Source: Halothermothrix sp. (GTDB taxonomy: Bacteria; Bacillota; Halanaerobiia; DY22613). Taken from it: a stretch of DNA of 36,953 nt. Shown here piece after piece: positions 7,896 through 16,362 of the stretch (positions are counted from its first letter, which is position 1; every line of letters starts with the position of its first letter). The position numbers were made by a program, and so were the translations under genes. The notes below the pieces were generated by a model that was not told where the DNA came from, did no database searches, and saw nothing but the letters and a program-made list of their open reading frames with translations. The stretch lies in the NCBI GenBank assembly GCA_016841825.1, contig JAENYK010000024.1, forward strand, positions 1 to 36,953. Direction: 5' to 3'.

Positions 7896-7920
7896 GATGT
7901 AATAACCAGGTTATCACATC
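7896..7920. promoter_or_regulatory. Near-perfect 25-bp palindrome upstream of dnaG
   Basis: GATGTAATAACC and GGTTATCACATC surround a single central A, with one mismatch in 12 pairs. With a 1-nt centre it is a poor RNA hairpin but a good dyad for a dimeric repressor. It lies 34 bp upstream of the dnaG TTG start. No known operator is matched with confidence. Confidence 0.4.
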
Positions 7921-7954
7921 TGATATATTACAAAAAGGTAAAGGGTGAACGCTT

Positions 7955-9817
7955 TTGGCCTTTAATAACAATTTTTTAGAAGACATTCGTTCGAGAGCAG
8001 ATATTGTTGAGGTGGTCTCTGATTATGTAAAATTAGAATTAAAGGGCAAAAATTATACTGGTTTATGCCCATTTCACCAGGAAAAAACACCATCATTCAC
8101 AGTTAATCGCGAAAAACAGTTATATTATTGTTTTGGTTGTGGAGCGGGTGGTGATATTTTTAATTTTTTAATGGAGATAGAGAATTTACCATTTTACGAA
8201 GCAGCAAAAGTATTAGCAGAACGTTTTGGGGTTCCCATTCCCGAGTATAATAATTATAGCAGCAGTCGAAAGTTGGATGAGATGCGTGACCAACTTTTCG
8301 CCATTCATGAATGGACAACCCGGTATTATCAATATCTTTTAATGGATCATCCCAGAGGTCAAGCGGCCAGGGAATACTTTGAAAAACGTGGATTTACCAG
8401 AGCAACCATTGAGAAATTCCGATTGGGATATGCTCCTCAAGCCTGGACTGCTCTTTTTCATTTTTTAAAGAAAAAAGGTTATTCTGATTACCTATTAGAG
8501 AATTCTGGACTAGTATTACCCAGTAAGCAACGTAATAACTATCGCAATTCTAAAGATTTTGCAGATTTTTATGATCGTTTTCGCGATCGGGCGATGTTTA
8601 CCATCTTTAATTTACGTGGACAGCCCATTGGATTTGGTGGTCGGGTGATGAGTTCTGACCAATCTCCCAAGTATTTAAATTCTTCTGAAACTGAAATTTT
8701 CATCAAAAACCAGAACTTATACGGTTTGAATTTTGCGAGAGATGCGATCAGACAGACTCACCAGGCGATTATTGTTGAGGGCTACACTGATGTTATTACA
8801 GCTCATCAGCATGGAGTAGAGAATGTTATTGCATCTCTGGGGACCTCTTTAACAGAAAATCAAGCTCGTCTACTGGCTCGATATGCAGAAGAAGTCTATA
8901 TAGCCTATGATGCAGATACTGCTGGCCAGAGTGCTACCTTACGGGGGTTAGATATTTTAAAAAATGAAGGTCTGTTAGTTAAGGTTGTTCAATTGCCTGA
9001 TAGCACTGATCCTGATGAATTAATCAGAGAGGGTGGAGCAGAAAAGTTTCATAGTTTATTACAAAATTATGTATCTTTGATCGATTTTAAACTAGGTGAA
9101 GTAATAAAAAATCATGATATTGATAATCCAGAGGGAAAAGTACGGGCTGTTCAGGAATTATTACCATTATTTTTGAGTATAGATAATGAGATTGAAAAGG
9201 ATTATCTGCTAAATCAGATATCTGATAAAGTCAAGACATCGCGCCTGGCTGTGGAGCGAGAACTGGAACAATTTATAAAAGAAAAAAGTAAAAATAAGGA
9301 TAAAGAGAATAAAAACTGGCATACTATAGAAGAGAAGAATAAACTTCAAAAAGGGTCTGATGATGCTTTTGAAGCCAGATTTCTTAGTGCTATAGTAAAG
9401 AATCCCGGAATGTTTCCCCAGATATTTGCCAGTATTTCATCGGATTGTTTTCGTAATCCCGATTATAAATTAGTGGTAGAACAGATTTATTTATACTATT
9501 TAAATAGACAGAACGATACTGAAGGATCAAATTTTCCATCCTTGACTACCAGTGAACTAGTTGAGAGTATTGCTCAGGAGAGGGCCAAAAAACTGATTTT
9601 AGAACTATTATTTAAATATCAGGAAGTAGATGTCACAGAGAATTTTATTAAAGAAGGATTAAATAAGATAAAGGAGTATCAAAAGACAATGGAGATGGGG
9701 ACAATAATACAAGAGATACGGGAGATTGGATCTCAAGGCTCTCTAAAAGATTTAAATCAAACACTTATTAGATATCACTGTTTGCTTCACCATGATAGTG
9801 GAAAGGGGGGGTGTTGA
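7955..9817 (+). CDS. dnaG: DNA primase
   Basis: DnaG makes the RNA primers for chromosomal replication together with the DnaB-type helicase. The protein has 620 residues. The CHC2 zinc-binding domain carries Cys38, His41, Cys59 and Cys62 ([14 protein letters not shown] and [15 protein letters not shown]). A catalytic core follows, with the toprim motifs [14 protein letters not shown] (about 270) and [20 protein letters not shown] (about 315). The C-terminal third is more variable and probably binds helicase. Translation starts at TTG 7955, supported by AGGGTGA about 7 nt upstream and by the family-typical [20 protein letters not shown] just after it. The stop codon TGA (9815-9817) overlaps the rpoD ATG, so the two are translationally coupled, as in the classical macromolecular synthesis operon. 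Confidence 0.97.
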   Translation: MAFNNNFLEDIRSRADIVEVVSDYVKLELKGKNYTGLCPFHQEKTPSFTVNREKQLYYCFGCGAGGDIFNFLMEIENLPFYEAAKVLAERFGVPIPEYNNYSSSRKLDEMRDQLFAIHEWTTRYYQYLLMDHPRGQAAREYFEKRGFTRATIEKFRLGYAPQAWTALFHFLKKKGYSDYLLENSGLVLPSKQRNNYRNSKDFADFYDRFRDRAMFTIFNLRGQPIGFGGRVMSSDQSPKYLNSSETEIFIKNQNLYGLNFARDAIRQTHQAIIVEGYTDVITAHQHGVENVIASLGTSLTENQARLLARYAEEVYIAYDADTAGQSATLRGLDILKNEGLLVKVVQLPDSTDPDELIREGGAEKFHSLLQNYVSLIDFKLGEVIKNHDIDNPEGKVRAVQELLPLFLSIDNEIEKDYLLNQISDKVKTSRLAVERELEQFIKEKSKNKDKENKNWHTIEEKNKLQKGSDDAFEARFLSAIVKNPGMFPQIFASISSDCFRNPDYKLVVEQIYLYYLNRQNDTEGSNFPSLTTSELVESIAQERAKKLILELLFKYQEVDVTENFIKEGLNKIKEYQKTMEMGTIIQEIREIGSQGSLKDLNQTLIRYHCLLHHDSGKGGC

Positions 9818-10935
9818 TGGCTAAGGAGAAGCAATTGAAGATACAGTCTGAAGTTTTGAAAGCGGTTAATTCTTTGATTGAGCGGGGTGAGAAGAGGGGT
9901 TATCTTACTTATGAGGAGATTATGGATGCCCTTGAGGATAAGGATTTAGAACCAGATGCTATAGATCGGATTTACGAATTGATTGCTGATAAAAATATTG
10001 ATGTGGTTGATCAGGTTCCAGATAATTATAATGAAGAATCTGATGATTATGAAGATGAAGATGAAGATAACTCTCCCGATCTGGATTTAAGTGTTCCTGA
10101 TGGAGTAGGAATAGATGATCCTGTGCGGATGTATCTTAAAGAGATCGGAAAAGTTCCACTTCTTTCAGCAGAAGAAGAGGTTGATTTGGCTAAGAGAATG
10201 GAACAGGGTGATGAAGAAGCTAAGCGCAAATTAGCGGAGGCTAACCTGAGATTAGTAGTCAGTATTGCCAAAAAATATGTCGGTAGAGGGATGCTTTTTC
10301 TGGATCTGATTCAAGAGGGAAATTTAGGCTTAATAAAAGCTGTTGAGAAATTTGACTACCGTAAAGGTTATAAATTTAGTACCTATGCTACATGGTGGAT
10401 TAGGCAAGCCATCACTCGATCAATTGCTGATCAGGCGAGAACTATTCGGATACCTGTTCATATGGTTGAGACAATTAATAAACTGATTAGAGTGTCTAGA
10501 CAATTATTACAGGAACTAGGACGTGAGCCCACTCCCGAAGAGGTTGCCCGGGAGATGGATTTAACTGAGGAGAAAGTTCGAGAGATTATGAAGATTGCTC
10601 AGGAACCTGTTTCCTTAGAGACCCCAATAGGTGAAGAGGAAGACAGTCATTTGGGAGATTTTATTGAAGACGAAGACGCACCTGCACCAGCCGCTGCAGC
10701 ATCTTTTATGCTATTAAAAGAACAATTAGGTGATGTTCTTGATACTTTGACCGAACGTGAAAAGCGAGTTTTAGAACTTCGTTTTGGGATTGAAGATGGT
10801 AGACCCAGAACTCTGGAAGAAGTTGGTAAAGAATTTGGTGTAACCCGGGAACGGATCCGTCAAATTGAAGCTAAGGCATTACGTAAATTACGTCATCCCA
10901 GTAGAAGCAAAAAATTAAAAGATTATCTGGATTAG
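9817..10935 (+). CDS. rpoD: RNA polymerase primary sigma factor (sigma-70/SigA)
   Basis: This is the housekeeping sigma factor of 372 residues. Region 1.1 occupies about 1-75 and is followed by a very acidic linker ([12 protein letters not shown]). Region 1.2 contains [21 protein letters not shown]. Region 2 contains [37 protein letters not shown] and the -10 recognition helix [20 protein letters not shown]. Region 3 begins [13 protein letters not shown]. Region 4 has the -35 helix-turn-helix [23 protein letters not shown] 9817 overlaps the dnaG stop as TGATG and follows a G-rich Shine-Dalgarno; upstream in-frame GTG 9811 and TTG 9814 are less likely. The close-to-consensus -35/-10 boxes seen for the tRNA and rnpB genes are what this factor would read. 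Confidence 0.97.
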   Translation: MAKEKQLKIQSEVLKAVNSLIERGEKRGYLTYEEIMDALEDKDLEPDAIDRIYELIADKNIDVVDQVPDNYNEESDDYEDEDEDNSPDLDLSVPDGVGIDDPVRMYLKEIGKVPLLSAEEEVDLAKRMEQGDEEAKRKLAEANLRLVVSIAKKYVGRGMLFLDLIQEGNLGLIKAVEKFDYRKGYKFSTYATWWIRQAITRSIADQARTIRIPVHMVETINKLIRVSRQLLQELGREPTPEEVAREMDLTEEKVREIMKIAQEPVSLETPIGEEEDSHLGDFIEDEDAPAPAAAASFMLLKEQLGDVLDTLTEREKRVLELRFGIEDGRPRTLEEVGKEFGVTRERIRQIEAKALRKLRHPSRSKKLKDYLD

Positions 10936-11186
10936 ATTGGTGTATTTTAGCAGATTTATACCGGGAATTCACCCAGGAGATAATAGCAAGAGATAAGATG
11001 TTTTTGAATTTGGTCGCTCATTTTGTAACAATCAACCTCTCTTGCTATTGACCTTCTTACAAATTTAATATATACTAAGTTATGTGTTGAGAAGAACTGT
11101 GAGGGGATACTCCTTGTTTCTATAAATTTTGATTAACAAATTTTCTTCTGGAGTAAGAAAAATTTTTAAAAAATAGATTTTAGTAC
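10936..11186. other. Intergenic stretch with a 12-bp inverted repeat
   Basis: No gene is seen between rpoD and the tRNAs. AATAGCAAGAGA (10982-10993) and its perfect complement (11038-11049) enclose 44 nt. The enclosed sequence, read on the minus strand, contains GTTACAAAATGAGCGACC, which vaguely recalls the terminal repeats of IS21-type elements. It could be a relic of an insertion sequence or a long-range RNA stem closing the rpoD transcript. No T-tract follows. Confidence 0.35.
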
Positions 11187-11215
11187 TTGACCTTGATCTG
11201 ATTTTATCGTATAAT
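11187..11215 (+). promoter_or_regulatory. Sigma-70 promoter of the tRNA pair
   Basis: TTGACC (11187-11192) and TATAAT (11210-11215) are separated by exactly 17 nt, a nearly perfect housekeeping promoter. The first tRNA starts 37 nt after the -10 box. Confidence 0.85.
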
Positions 11216-11251
11216 AAGTCTTGTGTTAAGAATGTGTGACGATAATTCTGT

Positions 11252-11327
11252 TCCTCAATAGCTCAGCCGGTAGAGCAACTGACTGTTAATCAGTGGGTCG
11301 CAGGTTCGAGTCCTGCTTGAGGAGCCA
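11252..11327 (+). tRNA. tRNA-Asn (anticodon GTT), CCA encoded
   Basis: The 76-nt cloverleaf has acceptor arms TCCTCAA and TTGAGGA, D stem GCTC/GAGC, anticodon loop CTGTTAA with GTT, and T arm CAGGTTCGAGTCCTG. The 3' CCA is encoded. Confidence 0.97.
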
Positions 11328-11331
11328 TTAC

Positions 11332-11408
11332 GGGCCTATAGCTCAGTTGGTCAGAGTCCTCGGCTCATAACCGAGTTGTCCCAGGTTCGAGTCCTGGTGG
11401 GCCCACCA
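11332..11408 (+). tRNA. tRNA with CAT anticodon (elongator Met, or Ile2 read through lysidine), CCA encoded
   Basis: The 77-nt cloverleaf has acceptor arms GGGCCTA and TGGGCCC with one G-U pair, anticodon loop CTCATAA, and T arm CCAGGTTCGAGTCCTGG. The D stem GCTC/GAGT has a G-U closing pair where GAGC is usual. It is not initiator tRNA: the GGG/CCC anticodon-stem pairs are absent. Deciding between Met and Ile2 needs identity-element comparison. It lies 4 nt after tRNA-Asn and shares its promoter. Confidence 0.93.
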
Positions 11409-11422
11409 TTTATGATAATTTT

Positions 11423-11461
11423 GCGATATTTGTCCTGGCAGATATCGTATTTTTATATTTT
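11423..11461 (+). terminator. Intrinsic terminator of the tRNA operon
   Basis: GCGATAT (11423-11429) pairs with ATATCGT (11442-11448), followed by a T-rich tail to 11461. Confidence 0.7.
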
Positions 11462-11463
11462 CT

Positions 11464-11602
11464 ACGGGGAGTCTCCCAATCTCAATAGACGGGAGGATAT
11501 AGATAACTAAATAGTGTTTACTTCGTGGATACAGATCTCCTTCTGAAGTCGTTAAACCCTATTAACAGTGCTGTTAATGTGACTTTAATACATTTCTTAA
11601 TA
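11464..11602 (+). ncRNA. Unidentified conserved intergenic structured element, copy B
   Basis: This is the second copy of the element at 6084-6228. The 22-nt and 14-nt identical blocks are at 11503-11524 and 11544-11557. The hairpin GTTTACTTC / GAAGT-CGTT-AAAC is unchanged. The 5' arm is GGGGAG (11466-11471) and its loop partner CTCCTT (11537-11542), replacing AGACGA/TCGTCT of copy A while keeping pairing, a compensatory change that argues for a real helix. Downstream, ATTAACAG and CTGTTAAT form an extra hairpin. The element ends where an intrinsic terminator begins, about 113 nt before the ATG of the metalloprotein gene. It may be a leader with attenuator or a free small RNA. Confidence 0.5.
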
Positions 11603-11640
11603 GATCATTCTGACCTGTAAAGGGAAGATGATCTTTTTTT
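11602..11640 (+). terminator. Intrinsic terminator directly after structured element B
   Basis: AGATCAT (11602-11608) pairs with ATGATCT (11628-11634), followed by seven T. It lies between element B and the next gene, so it either ends an element-B small RNA or serves as an attenuator in the leader. Confidence 0.75.
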
Positions 11641-11714
11641 GTAAAAAGGATTTTTCATGGTTTTAGACAACTAATATATAAAAGAAATTTAACAATTGCA
11701 AGGAGGATAAAAAG

Positions 11715-12173
11715 ATGTCAGTAGATATTAAGGTAATTGAGGAGCATATGAAAAAATGGCAGAATATTTTACGTTTACGGGACTGGGATATTATTATTAG
11801 ATTGATGGATGCTAATTGGCGGAAATCTGGTGATGTGAAGATTGACCTGGATGATAAGAAAGCGATTCTTTTGATAAACTCAGAACCGTATACACAAAAT
11901 CTTGAGGAACTGATCATCCACGAATTGTTACATATTAAACTATTTCGAATGGATCAAATGATTGAGGAGTTTATCAAAAGTATTTTTGGAGATGATCTGA
12001 CTGATCCCAAATGTGACTTTGCTTATACCCAATTTTTTACGCTTCTGGAGGGAACAGTTGAGGATTTGACAAAAGGTTTTTTGACAGTGGGTGGTGAAGA
12101 TAAAGATCTTTCTTTTGGAAGACTACAACCTCAAGTTAATGAAGAGTTACAGAAAAACAAGAAGAAGCAATAG
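11715..12173 (+). CDS. Small putative zinc metallopeptidase-like protein (HExxH)
   Basis: The 152-residue protein contains the zincin motif HELLH at residues 69-73 in the context LEELIIHELLHIKLFRMD, and an acidic patch downstream (LLEGTVEDL) that may provide the third zinc ligand. The N-terminal half reads as a short alpha/beta domain (LRLRDWDIIIRLMD, KAILLINSEPY). No signal peptide or membrane segment is present, so it is probably cytoplasmic. AAGGAGG lies 10 nt before ATG 11715. Many single-domain zincins of this size occur in Bacillota with unknown substrates, so proteolytic activity is inference. Structured element B and a terminator precede it, so its expression may be controlled by premature termination. 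Confidence 0.75.
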   Translation: MSVDIKVIEEHMKKWQNILRLRDWDIIIRLMDANWRKSGDVKIDLDDKKAILLINSEPYTQNLEELIIHELLHIKLFRMDQMIEEFIKSIFGDDLTDPKCDFAYTQFFTLLEGTVEDLTKGFLTVGGEDKDLSFGRLQPQVNEELQKNKKKQ

Positions 12174-12234
12174 TTATCACTCTATTGTGGTTATTGTAAT
12201 GCTTCGTTATTTTACACGATAAATTAAGAATATA

Positions 12235-12275
12235 AAAAGGCAACTTATCTTTTTCACAGGGATAAGTTGCCTTTT
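12235..12275. terminator. Bidirectional intrinsic terminator between convergent genes
   Basis: AAAAGGCAACTTATC and GATAAGTTGCCTTTT form a perfect 15-bp stem with an 11-nt loop and T/A runs on both flanks. It would end the metallopeptidase transcript on + and the psuK-psuG transcript on -. Confidence 0.85.
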
Positions 12276-12338
12276 GGCGTTTATTGTTATGGAATTGTTT
12301 TCGGTATATGCACAAATCGAGCAGAGAATCTCAGATTA

Positions 12339-13256
12339 TTATCTCTCCAATTTGGCATACTCAACTGCTATCTGGGCAGCCAGTCTGGCATTATTCTTCA
12401 CAAGAGCGATATTGGCAGTTAGACTCTTACCAGATGTTAAATGTTTTACTCGATCAAGCAGGAAAGGAGTAATCTCTTTGCCTTTGATTCCTAGAGTATC
12501 GGCTTCTTTCAGGGCTGTTTCAATGGTATCATGGATCTTTTCTGCAGGGATTTCTGCATCTTCAGGGATTGGGTTGGCTACAACTACTCCTCCTGCTATG
12601 CCTAGATTCCATTTTACTCTAAGAATATCTGCAAATTCTCCAGGAGTATTAATCCGTTGATCTAATTTTAATCCACTTTTACGACTATAGAAAGCCGGGA
12701 ATTCTTCAGTTTGATAACCCAGAACTGGTACTCCCAGGGTTTCTAGTCTTTCTAGAGTGAGTGAAAGATCCAGGATAGCTTTTGCCCCAGCACAGATGAC
12801 AGCAACATTGGTCATCCCCAGTTCTGCTAAGTCTGCAGAAATATCAAAACTGGTTTGAGCACCTCGATGAACACCACCAATACCACCAGTAGCAAAGATA
12901 TGAATTCCTGCCAAATTAGCCAGATACATAGTAGCTGCGACAGTTGTGGCTCCATGTTTTTTTTGAGCAATAACTACAGGTAGATCTCGACGACTCACTT
13001 TGTGGACTTCGTTGTTGGTGCTGAGAATCTCCAACTGTTCATCATTTAATCCAATGAGAATCTTGCCACCCAGAATAGCAATAGTCGCCGGAACTGCCCC
13101 TGCAGATCTAACGATCCCTTCAAGAGCACGGGCAGTCGTTATATTTTCCGGATAAGGCATCCCGTGGGAGATGATAGTAGATTCCAGAGCTACAACACCT
13201 TTACCTTGCAGTAATGCTTCCTGGACTTCTGGATGAATAATCATATAGTTGTTCAT
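12339..13256 (-). CDS. psuG: Pseudouridine-5'-phosphate glycosidase
   Basis: PsuG breaks the C-C glycosidic bond of pseudouridine 5'-phosphate, giving uracil and ribose 5-phosphate. The 305 residues match the family. Conserved stretches are VVALESTIISHGMPYP (Glu25), AQKKHGATTVAATMYLA, FATGGIGGVHRG, FDISADLAEL, CAGAKAILDLSLTLERLETLG and VVANPIPEDAEIP. The ATG (13256-13254) overlaps the psuK stop as ATGA, so the kinase and glycosidase are translationally coupled: the kinase makes the glycosidase substrate. The gene reads leftward toward the bidirectional terminator at 12235-12275. Confidence 0.95.
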   Translation of the reverse strand: MNNYMIIHPEVQEALLQGKGVVALESTIISHGMPYPENITTARALEGIVRSAGAVPATIAILGGKILIGLNDEQLEILSTNNEVHKVSRRDLPVVIAQKKHGATTVAATMYLANLAGIHIFATGGIGGVHRGAQTSFDISADLAELGMTNVAVICAGAKAILDLSLTLERLETLGVPVLGYQTEEFPAFYSRKSGLKLDQRINTPGEFADILRVKWNLGIAGGVVVANPIPEDAEIPAEKIHDTIETALKEADTLGIKGKEITPFLLDRVKHLTSGKSLTANIALVKNNARLAAQIAVEYAKLER

Positions 13257-14203
13257 TTTTTATAGACCTCCTGATAAATTCGATTTATATACCTGGGGTT
13301 AATTGCAGAAGAGACAGTCTCAGTGGTTTGAATGGTTAATTTCGCTGTGATTAACCCATAAGGTATGGAATTATAGATGTCACGATCCTGGAGTAGTCCG
13401 AAAATAGTCCCTGCCACGAAGGCATCTCCAGCACCTGTGACATCCACTACTGATGTAGGGATTGCAGGAAAATGATGAAAACCGGTGGCATTAGCTAAAA
13501 TAACACCATCAGAGCCCAATGTGACCAGTAGGTTTTGGACACCTTTGTTGAGTAAAATTTGGCTAGCAGTATATATATCTGCTAATGAACTCACTTTCTT
13601 ATCTGCTAAAGCTCCTAATTCATTGATATTAGGGGAGATATAGGTGGTATTTTCTAAAATAGTTGTCACCTTTTTGCTTTTTTCTATTGAAACTGGTTCA
13701 ATCCAGAGAGGAATCTGTTTATCTATACAGAATTCTGAGATAGTAACTAGACTATCCCGGGGGAGATTGGTATCGACAATTACTATTGATGTTTGACTAA
13801 TCTGGTCTGCAAAAGCTAAAATGCGTTCTGAATTTAATTGGTCAAAGATCGTCATATCAGCAATAGCAGTATGTAGATCACCAAATTCATCTAAAATGGC
13901 TGTATAGATAGCTGTCGACTGATCATCTAATTTATATATACCTTGAAGATCTAACCCGAGATTTTTTCCATGGAGGAATAAAGCGTCTCCGATTAGATCA
14001 TCACCTACAGCTGAAATGATTAATGGATTACATTTTAGGCGAAATAAATTTTCGCAGATGTTGCGACCAACTCCTCCGGGAATCTGTCTAAGGATTCCGG
14101 GATTGGAAGTCTGTAGTTTGAGTTTACTCATAGGTTGGCCCCGCATATCCATTACCATACCACCGATTATGATGGGTTTAAGCGTGTTTTTCTTTTCAAT
14201 CAT
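13253..14203 (-). CDS. psuK: PfkB-family carbohydrate kinase, probable pseudouridine kinase
   Basis: This PfkB/ribokinase-fold kinase probably phosphorylates pseudouridine at the 5' position to feed PsuG. Features are the N-terminal PIIIGGMVMDMRG, the substrate motif IPGGVGRNICENLFRL, and the C-terminal PfkB signature VVDVTGAGDAFVAGTIFGLL with the catalytic Asp in GAGD. I start at the ATG 14203-14201 (MIEKKN), which puts the first beta strand at the usual distance from the N-terminus and has a GGTG sequence upstream. Earlier in-frame starts exist at 14215 (ATG) and 14272 (TTG) but the added residues look non-native. The pseudouridine specificity is inferred from the overlap with psuG; other PfkB substrates cannot be excluded from sequence. 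Confidence 0.9.
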   Translation of the reverse strand: MIEKKNTLKPIIIGGMVMDMRGQPMSKLKLQTSNPGILRQIPGGVGRNICENLFRLKCNPLIISAVGDDLIGDALFLHGKNLGLDLQGIYKLDDQSTAIYTAILDEFGDLHTAIADMTIFDQLNSERILAFADQISQTSIVIVDTNLPRDSLVTISEFCIDKQIPLWIEPVSIEKSKKVTTILENTTYISPNINELGALADKKVSSLADIYTASQILLNKGVQNLLVTLGSDGVILANATGFHHFPAIPTSVVDVTGAGDAFVAGTIFGLLQDRDIYNSIPYGLITAKLTIQTTETVSSAINPRYINRIYQEVYKK

Positions 14204-14465
14204 CTGAATCACCATCTTTAATATCTTATTATTCCACTTAGTTAAAATTAATAATTCTTCCCATTTTGACAAACCATATTATGTGTGTTAATTTAATTAC
14301 TTTTTAGTTGTGATGGATTTCATTTTTGTAAGTTTTCAAAATACCTTGCCCTGCCATTTTAACATGGTTTGAACAAAAATACAATGGCAAATGTGATTAT
14401 CTGTCATGAGCAGGAACTTGCTTGACCGATATTGAATATAATATTTAAGGAATAGGAGGTAACAT

Positions 14466-15170
14466 ATGCAATCACTCCGTTTACAGCAACTTATCAAGTA
14501 TATTCCAGATGGCGAAGGAGTAGCCGATATCGGTACCGATCATGCACAGATTCCCATCTATCTGGCCAGACATTCCAATTGCCGACCAATTATTGCTGGT
14601 GAGGTTAGTACAGGGCCTTATCTCACTGCACAACACTGGATAAGAGAAGCTGGTTTGGAAGATGTTATTGACTTAAGATTGGGCTCAGGGTTAACGATTT
14701 TAAAGCCTGGTGAAGTGAATTGGGCTGTGATCGCCGGTATGGGTTTTAAGTCTATAATTGAGATCATAAGTGAGACTGAAACAGTAGCCAGGTCTGTAAA
14801 AGGTCTGATTTTGCAGCCTATGCAAGGCTCAGATGAGTTACGAAGGTGGCTTGTGGGGAATTTTTTTCAGATTAAGGATGAAGTATTGATTAAAGAAGAT
14901 GATAAACTTTTTCAGATTATGTTGGTTACATCTGGAGAGTCGCACGGACTTGAAGATATTTTTTATGAAATAGGACCAGTTTTGTATGAAAAGGGTGATC
15001 CCTATTTGGCAGAGCATATTCAGAGTCTTATTACATATCACCGGGAAGTTTTAGATAAGATATCATCTACAGAGAGTATGGAACTTAATATCAAAGCCAA
15101 TAAATTGAACGCTAAAATACATCGACTCAAGGAGGTTTTAGAACAATGGCAGAAAAAGTTCAACGGATAG
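14466..15170 (+). CDS. trmK: tRNA (adenine(22)-N(1))-methyltransferase
   Basis: TrmK uses S-adenosylmethionine to methylate A22 in the D loop of bacterial tRNAs. The protein has 234 residues: an N-terminal Rossmann-like methyltransferase domain with motif I VADIGTDHAQIPIYLA (about 19-34), VIDLRLGSGLTIL and the catalytic-loop VIAGMGFKSI, then a C-terminal helical coiled-coil domain (about 170-234). AGGAGG lies 8 nt ahead of ATG 14466. Its 3' end overlaps the next gene by 25 nt, and that neighbour is the Nif3-like protein, a pairing widespread in Bacillota (yqfN-yqfO) and also linked to the sigA region. Confidence 0.94.
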   Translation: MQSLRLQQLIKYIPDGEGVADIGTDHAQIPIYLARHSNCRPIIAGEVSTGPYLTAQHWIREAGLEDVIDLRLGSGLTILKPGEVNWAVIAGMGFKSIIEIISETETVARSVKGLILQPMQGSDELRRWLVGNFFQIKDEVLIKEDDKLFQIMLVTSGESHGLEDIFYEIGPVLYEKGDPYLAEHIQSLITYHREVLDKISSTESMELNIKANKLNAKIHRLKEVLEQWQKKFNG

Positions 15171-16267
15171 TTAATATCATCAATCAGATTGCTCCTCCGC
15201 GACTGGCGGAGAATTGGGATAATGTAGGACTCCTGGTTGGAGATTATGCGGCTGATGTCCATAAGGTGATGGTAAGTCTGGATGTGACAGAAAAAGTTTT
15301 AGAACAGGGGATTCAACAGGGAGTCGATCTAATTATTGCTCATCACCCACTTATTTTTAAAGAGATCAAATCTGTAAGATCTGATCAGCCAGTAGGGCGA
15401 CTGATTATTAAAGCCATTCAAAATGGTATAAATATATTTGCGGCCCACACTAATCTGGATATTGCCACTGGGGGAATTAATGACCTGTTGGCAGAAAACT
15501 TGGGCATTATTAACACACAACCACTAGTTGTAACTTCAACAGAGCAGTTATTTAAACTTGTAGTATACATACCTGCAGGACATGAAGAAGCTATCCGTAA
15601 TGCGATTGGTGATGCAGGCGCAGGTTGGATTGGGAATTATAGTCATTGTACTTTCCAGACAACTGGAGTTGGAACTTTTAAACCATTGGAAGGAACCAGT
15701 CCATTTATAGGTCATCAGGGTGAGTTGGAGAAACTAAAAGAGATACGTTTAGAGACTATTGTGCCTAACTCTAGACTATCAAAAGTGATTAGAGCGATGA
15801 TTAAAAATCATCCATATGAAGAAGTAGCTTATGATCTTTATCCACTATCTAATCAGGGAGAAGAAGTAGGTATAGGACGGATTGGATATTATTCAGAGGC
15901 TATGTCTTATCAGAATGTTATCGGACATATCAAGGAGGTTTTGGACTTACCTTATTTACGTTATTCTGGAGATTTGACACGTATGATTCGTAAGGTAGCA
16001 ATCTGTGGAGGTAGTGGAAGTAGTTATATTAATCAGGCTGTGTTCAAAGGAGCAGATTTGTACATAACTGGAGATGTGGGTTTTCATGATGCTCAACTGG
16101 CGGAGAGTCTCGGAATGGAGATTATTGATGCAGGACATTATTGGACTGAGGTTATTGTTGTACCATATTTGTTTAAGATATTAAAAAGTGCAATTGACAA
16201 AGAATCTATGTCTGTTGAATTAGTTCAGTCTACAATTCAAACTGATCCAATGTTTTTATACAAGTAG
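15146..16267 (+). CDS. Nif3-like dinuclear metal centre protein (YqfO family)
   Basis: This conserved hexameric-type NIF3 protein has 373 residues, the long YqfO form with a PII-like/CutA-like domain inserted at about 130-235. Metal-binding motifs are LAENWDNVGLLVGD, LIIAHHPLIFK, FAAHTNLDIATGG and, near the C-terminus, GADLYITGDVGFHDAQLAE and IDAGHYWTE. The reaction is not securely established; GTP cyclohydrolase I type 2 annotations exist for the family but are doubtful. ATG 15146 begins within the trmK coding sequence and is preceded by AAGGAGG, so translation is coupled. It is followed immediately by an intrinsic terminator. Confidence 0.93.
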   Translation: MAEKVQRIVNIINQIAPPRLAENWDNVGLLVGDYAADVHKVMVSLDVTEKVLEQGIQQGVDLIIAHHPLIFKEIKSVRSDQPVGRLIIKAIQNGINIFAAHTNLDIATGGINDLLAENLGIINTQPLVVTSTEQLFKLVVYIPAGHEEAIRNAIGDAGAGWIGNYSHCTFQTTGVGTFKPLEGTSPFIGHQGELEKLKEIRLETIVPNSRLSKVIRAMIKNHPYEEVAYDLYPLSNQGEEVGIGRIGYYSEAMSYQNVIGHIKEVLDLPYLRYSGDLTRMIRKVAICGGSGSSYINQAVFKGADLYITGDVGFHDAQLAESLGMEIIDAGHYWTEVIVVPYLFKILKSAIDKESMSVELVQSTIQTDPMFLYK

Positions 16268-16291
16268 GTCATATAAAAGACCTGCTTTTTC
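16263..16291 (+). terminator. Intrinsic terminator after the nif3-like gene
   Basis: AGTAGGTC pairs with GACCTGCT (8 bp with one G-U), loop ATATAAAA, then TTTTTC. The stop codon of the preceding gene lies in the left arm. Confidence 0.8.
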
Positions 16292-16362
16292 TATTCTTAT
16301 GAAACATGTCCAAAAAAAATTTAAATCAAAGAACATTTATTAAGAGAAAAGGAGGGATGGGG

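Noticed and set aside
12274-12660. 128-codon + frame antisense to psuG
   Set aside because: Overlaps the conserved psuG coding sequence and lacks a ribosome binding site; a shadow frame.
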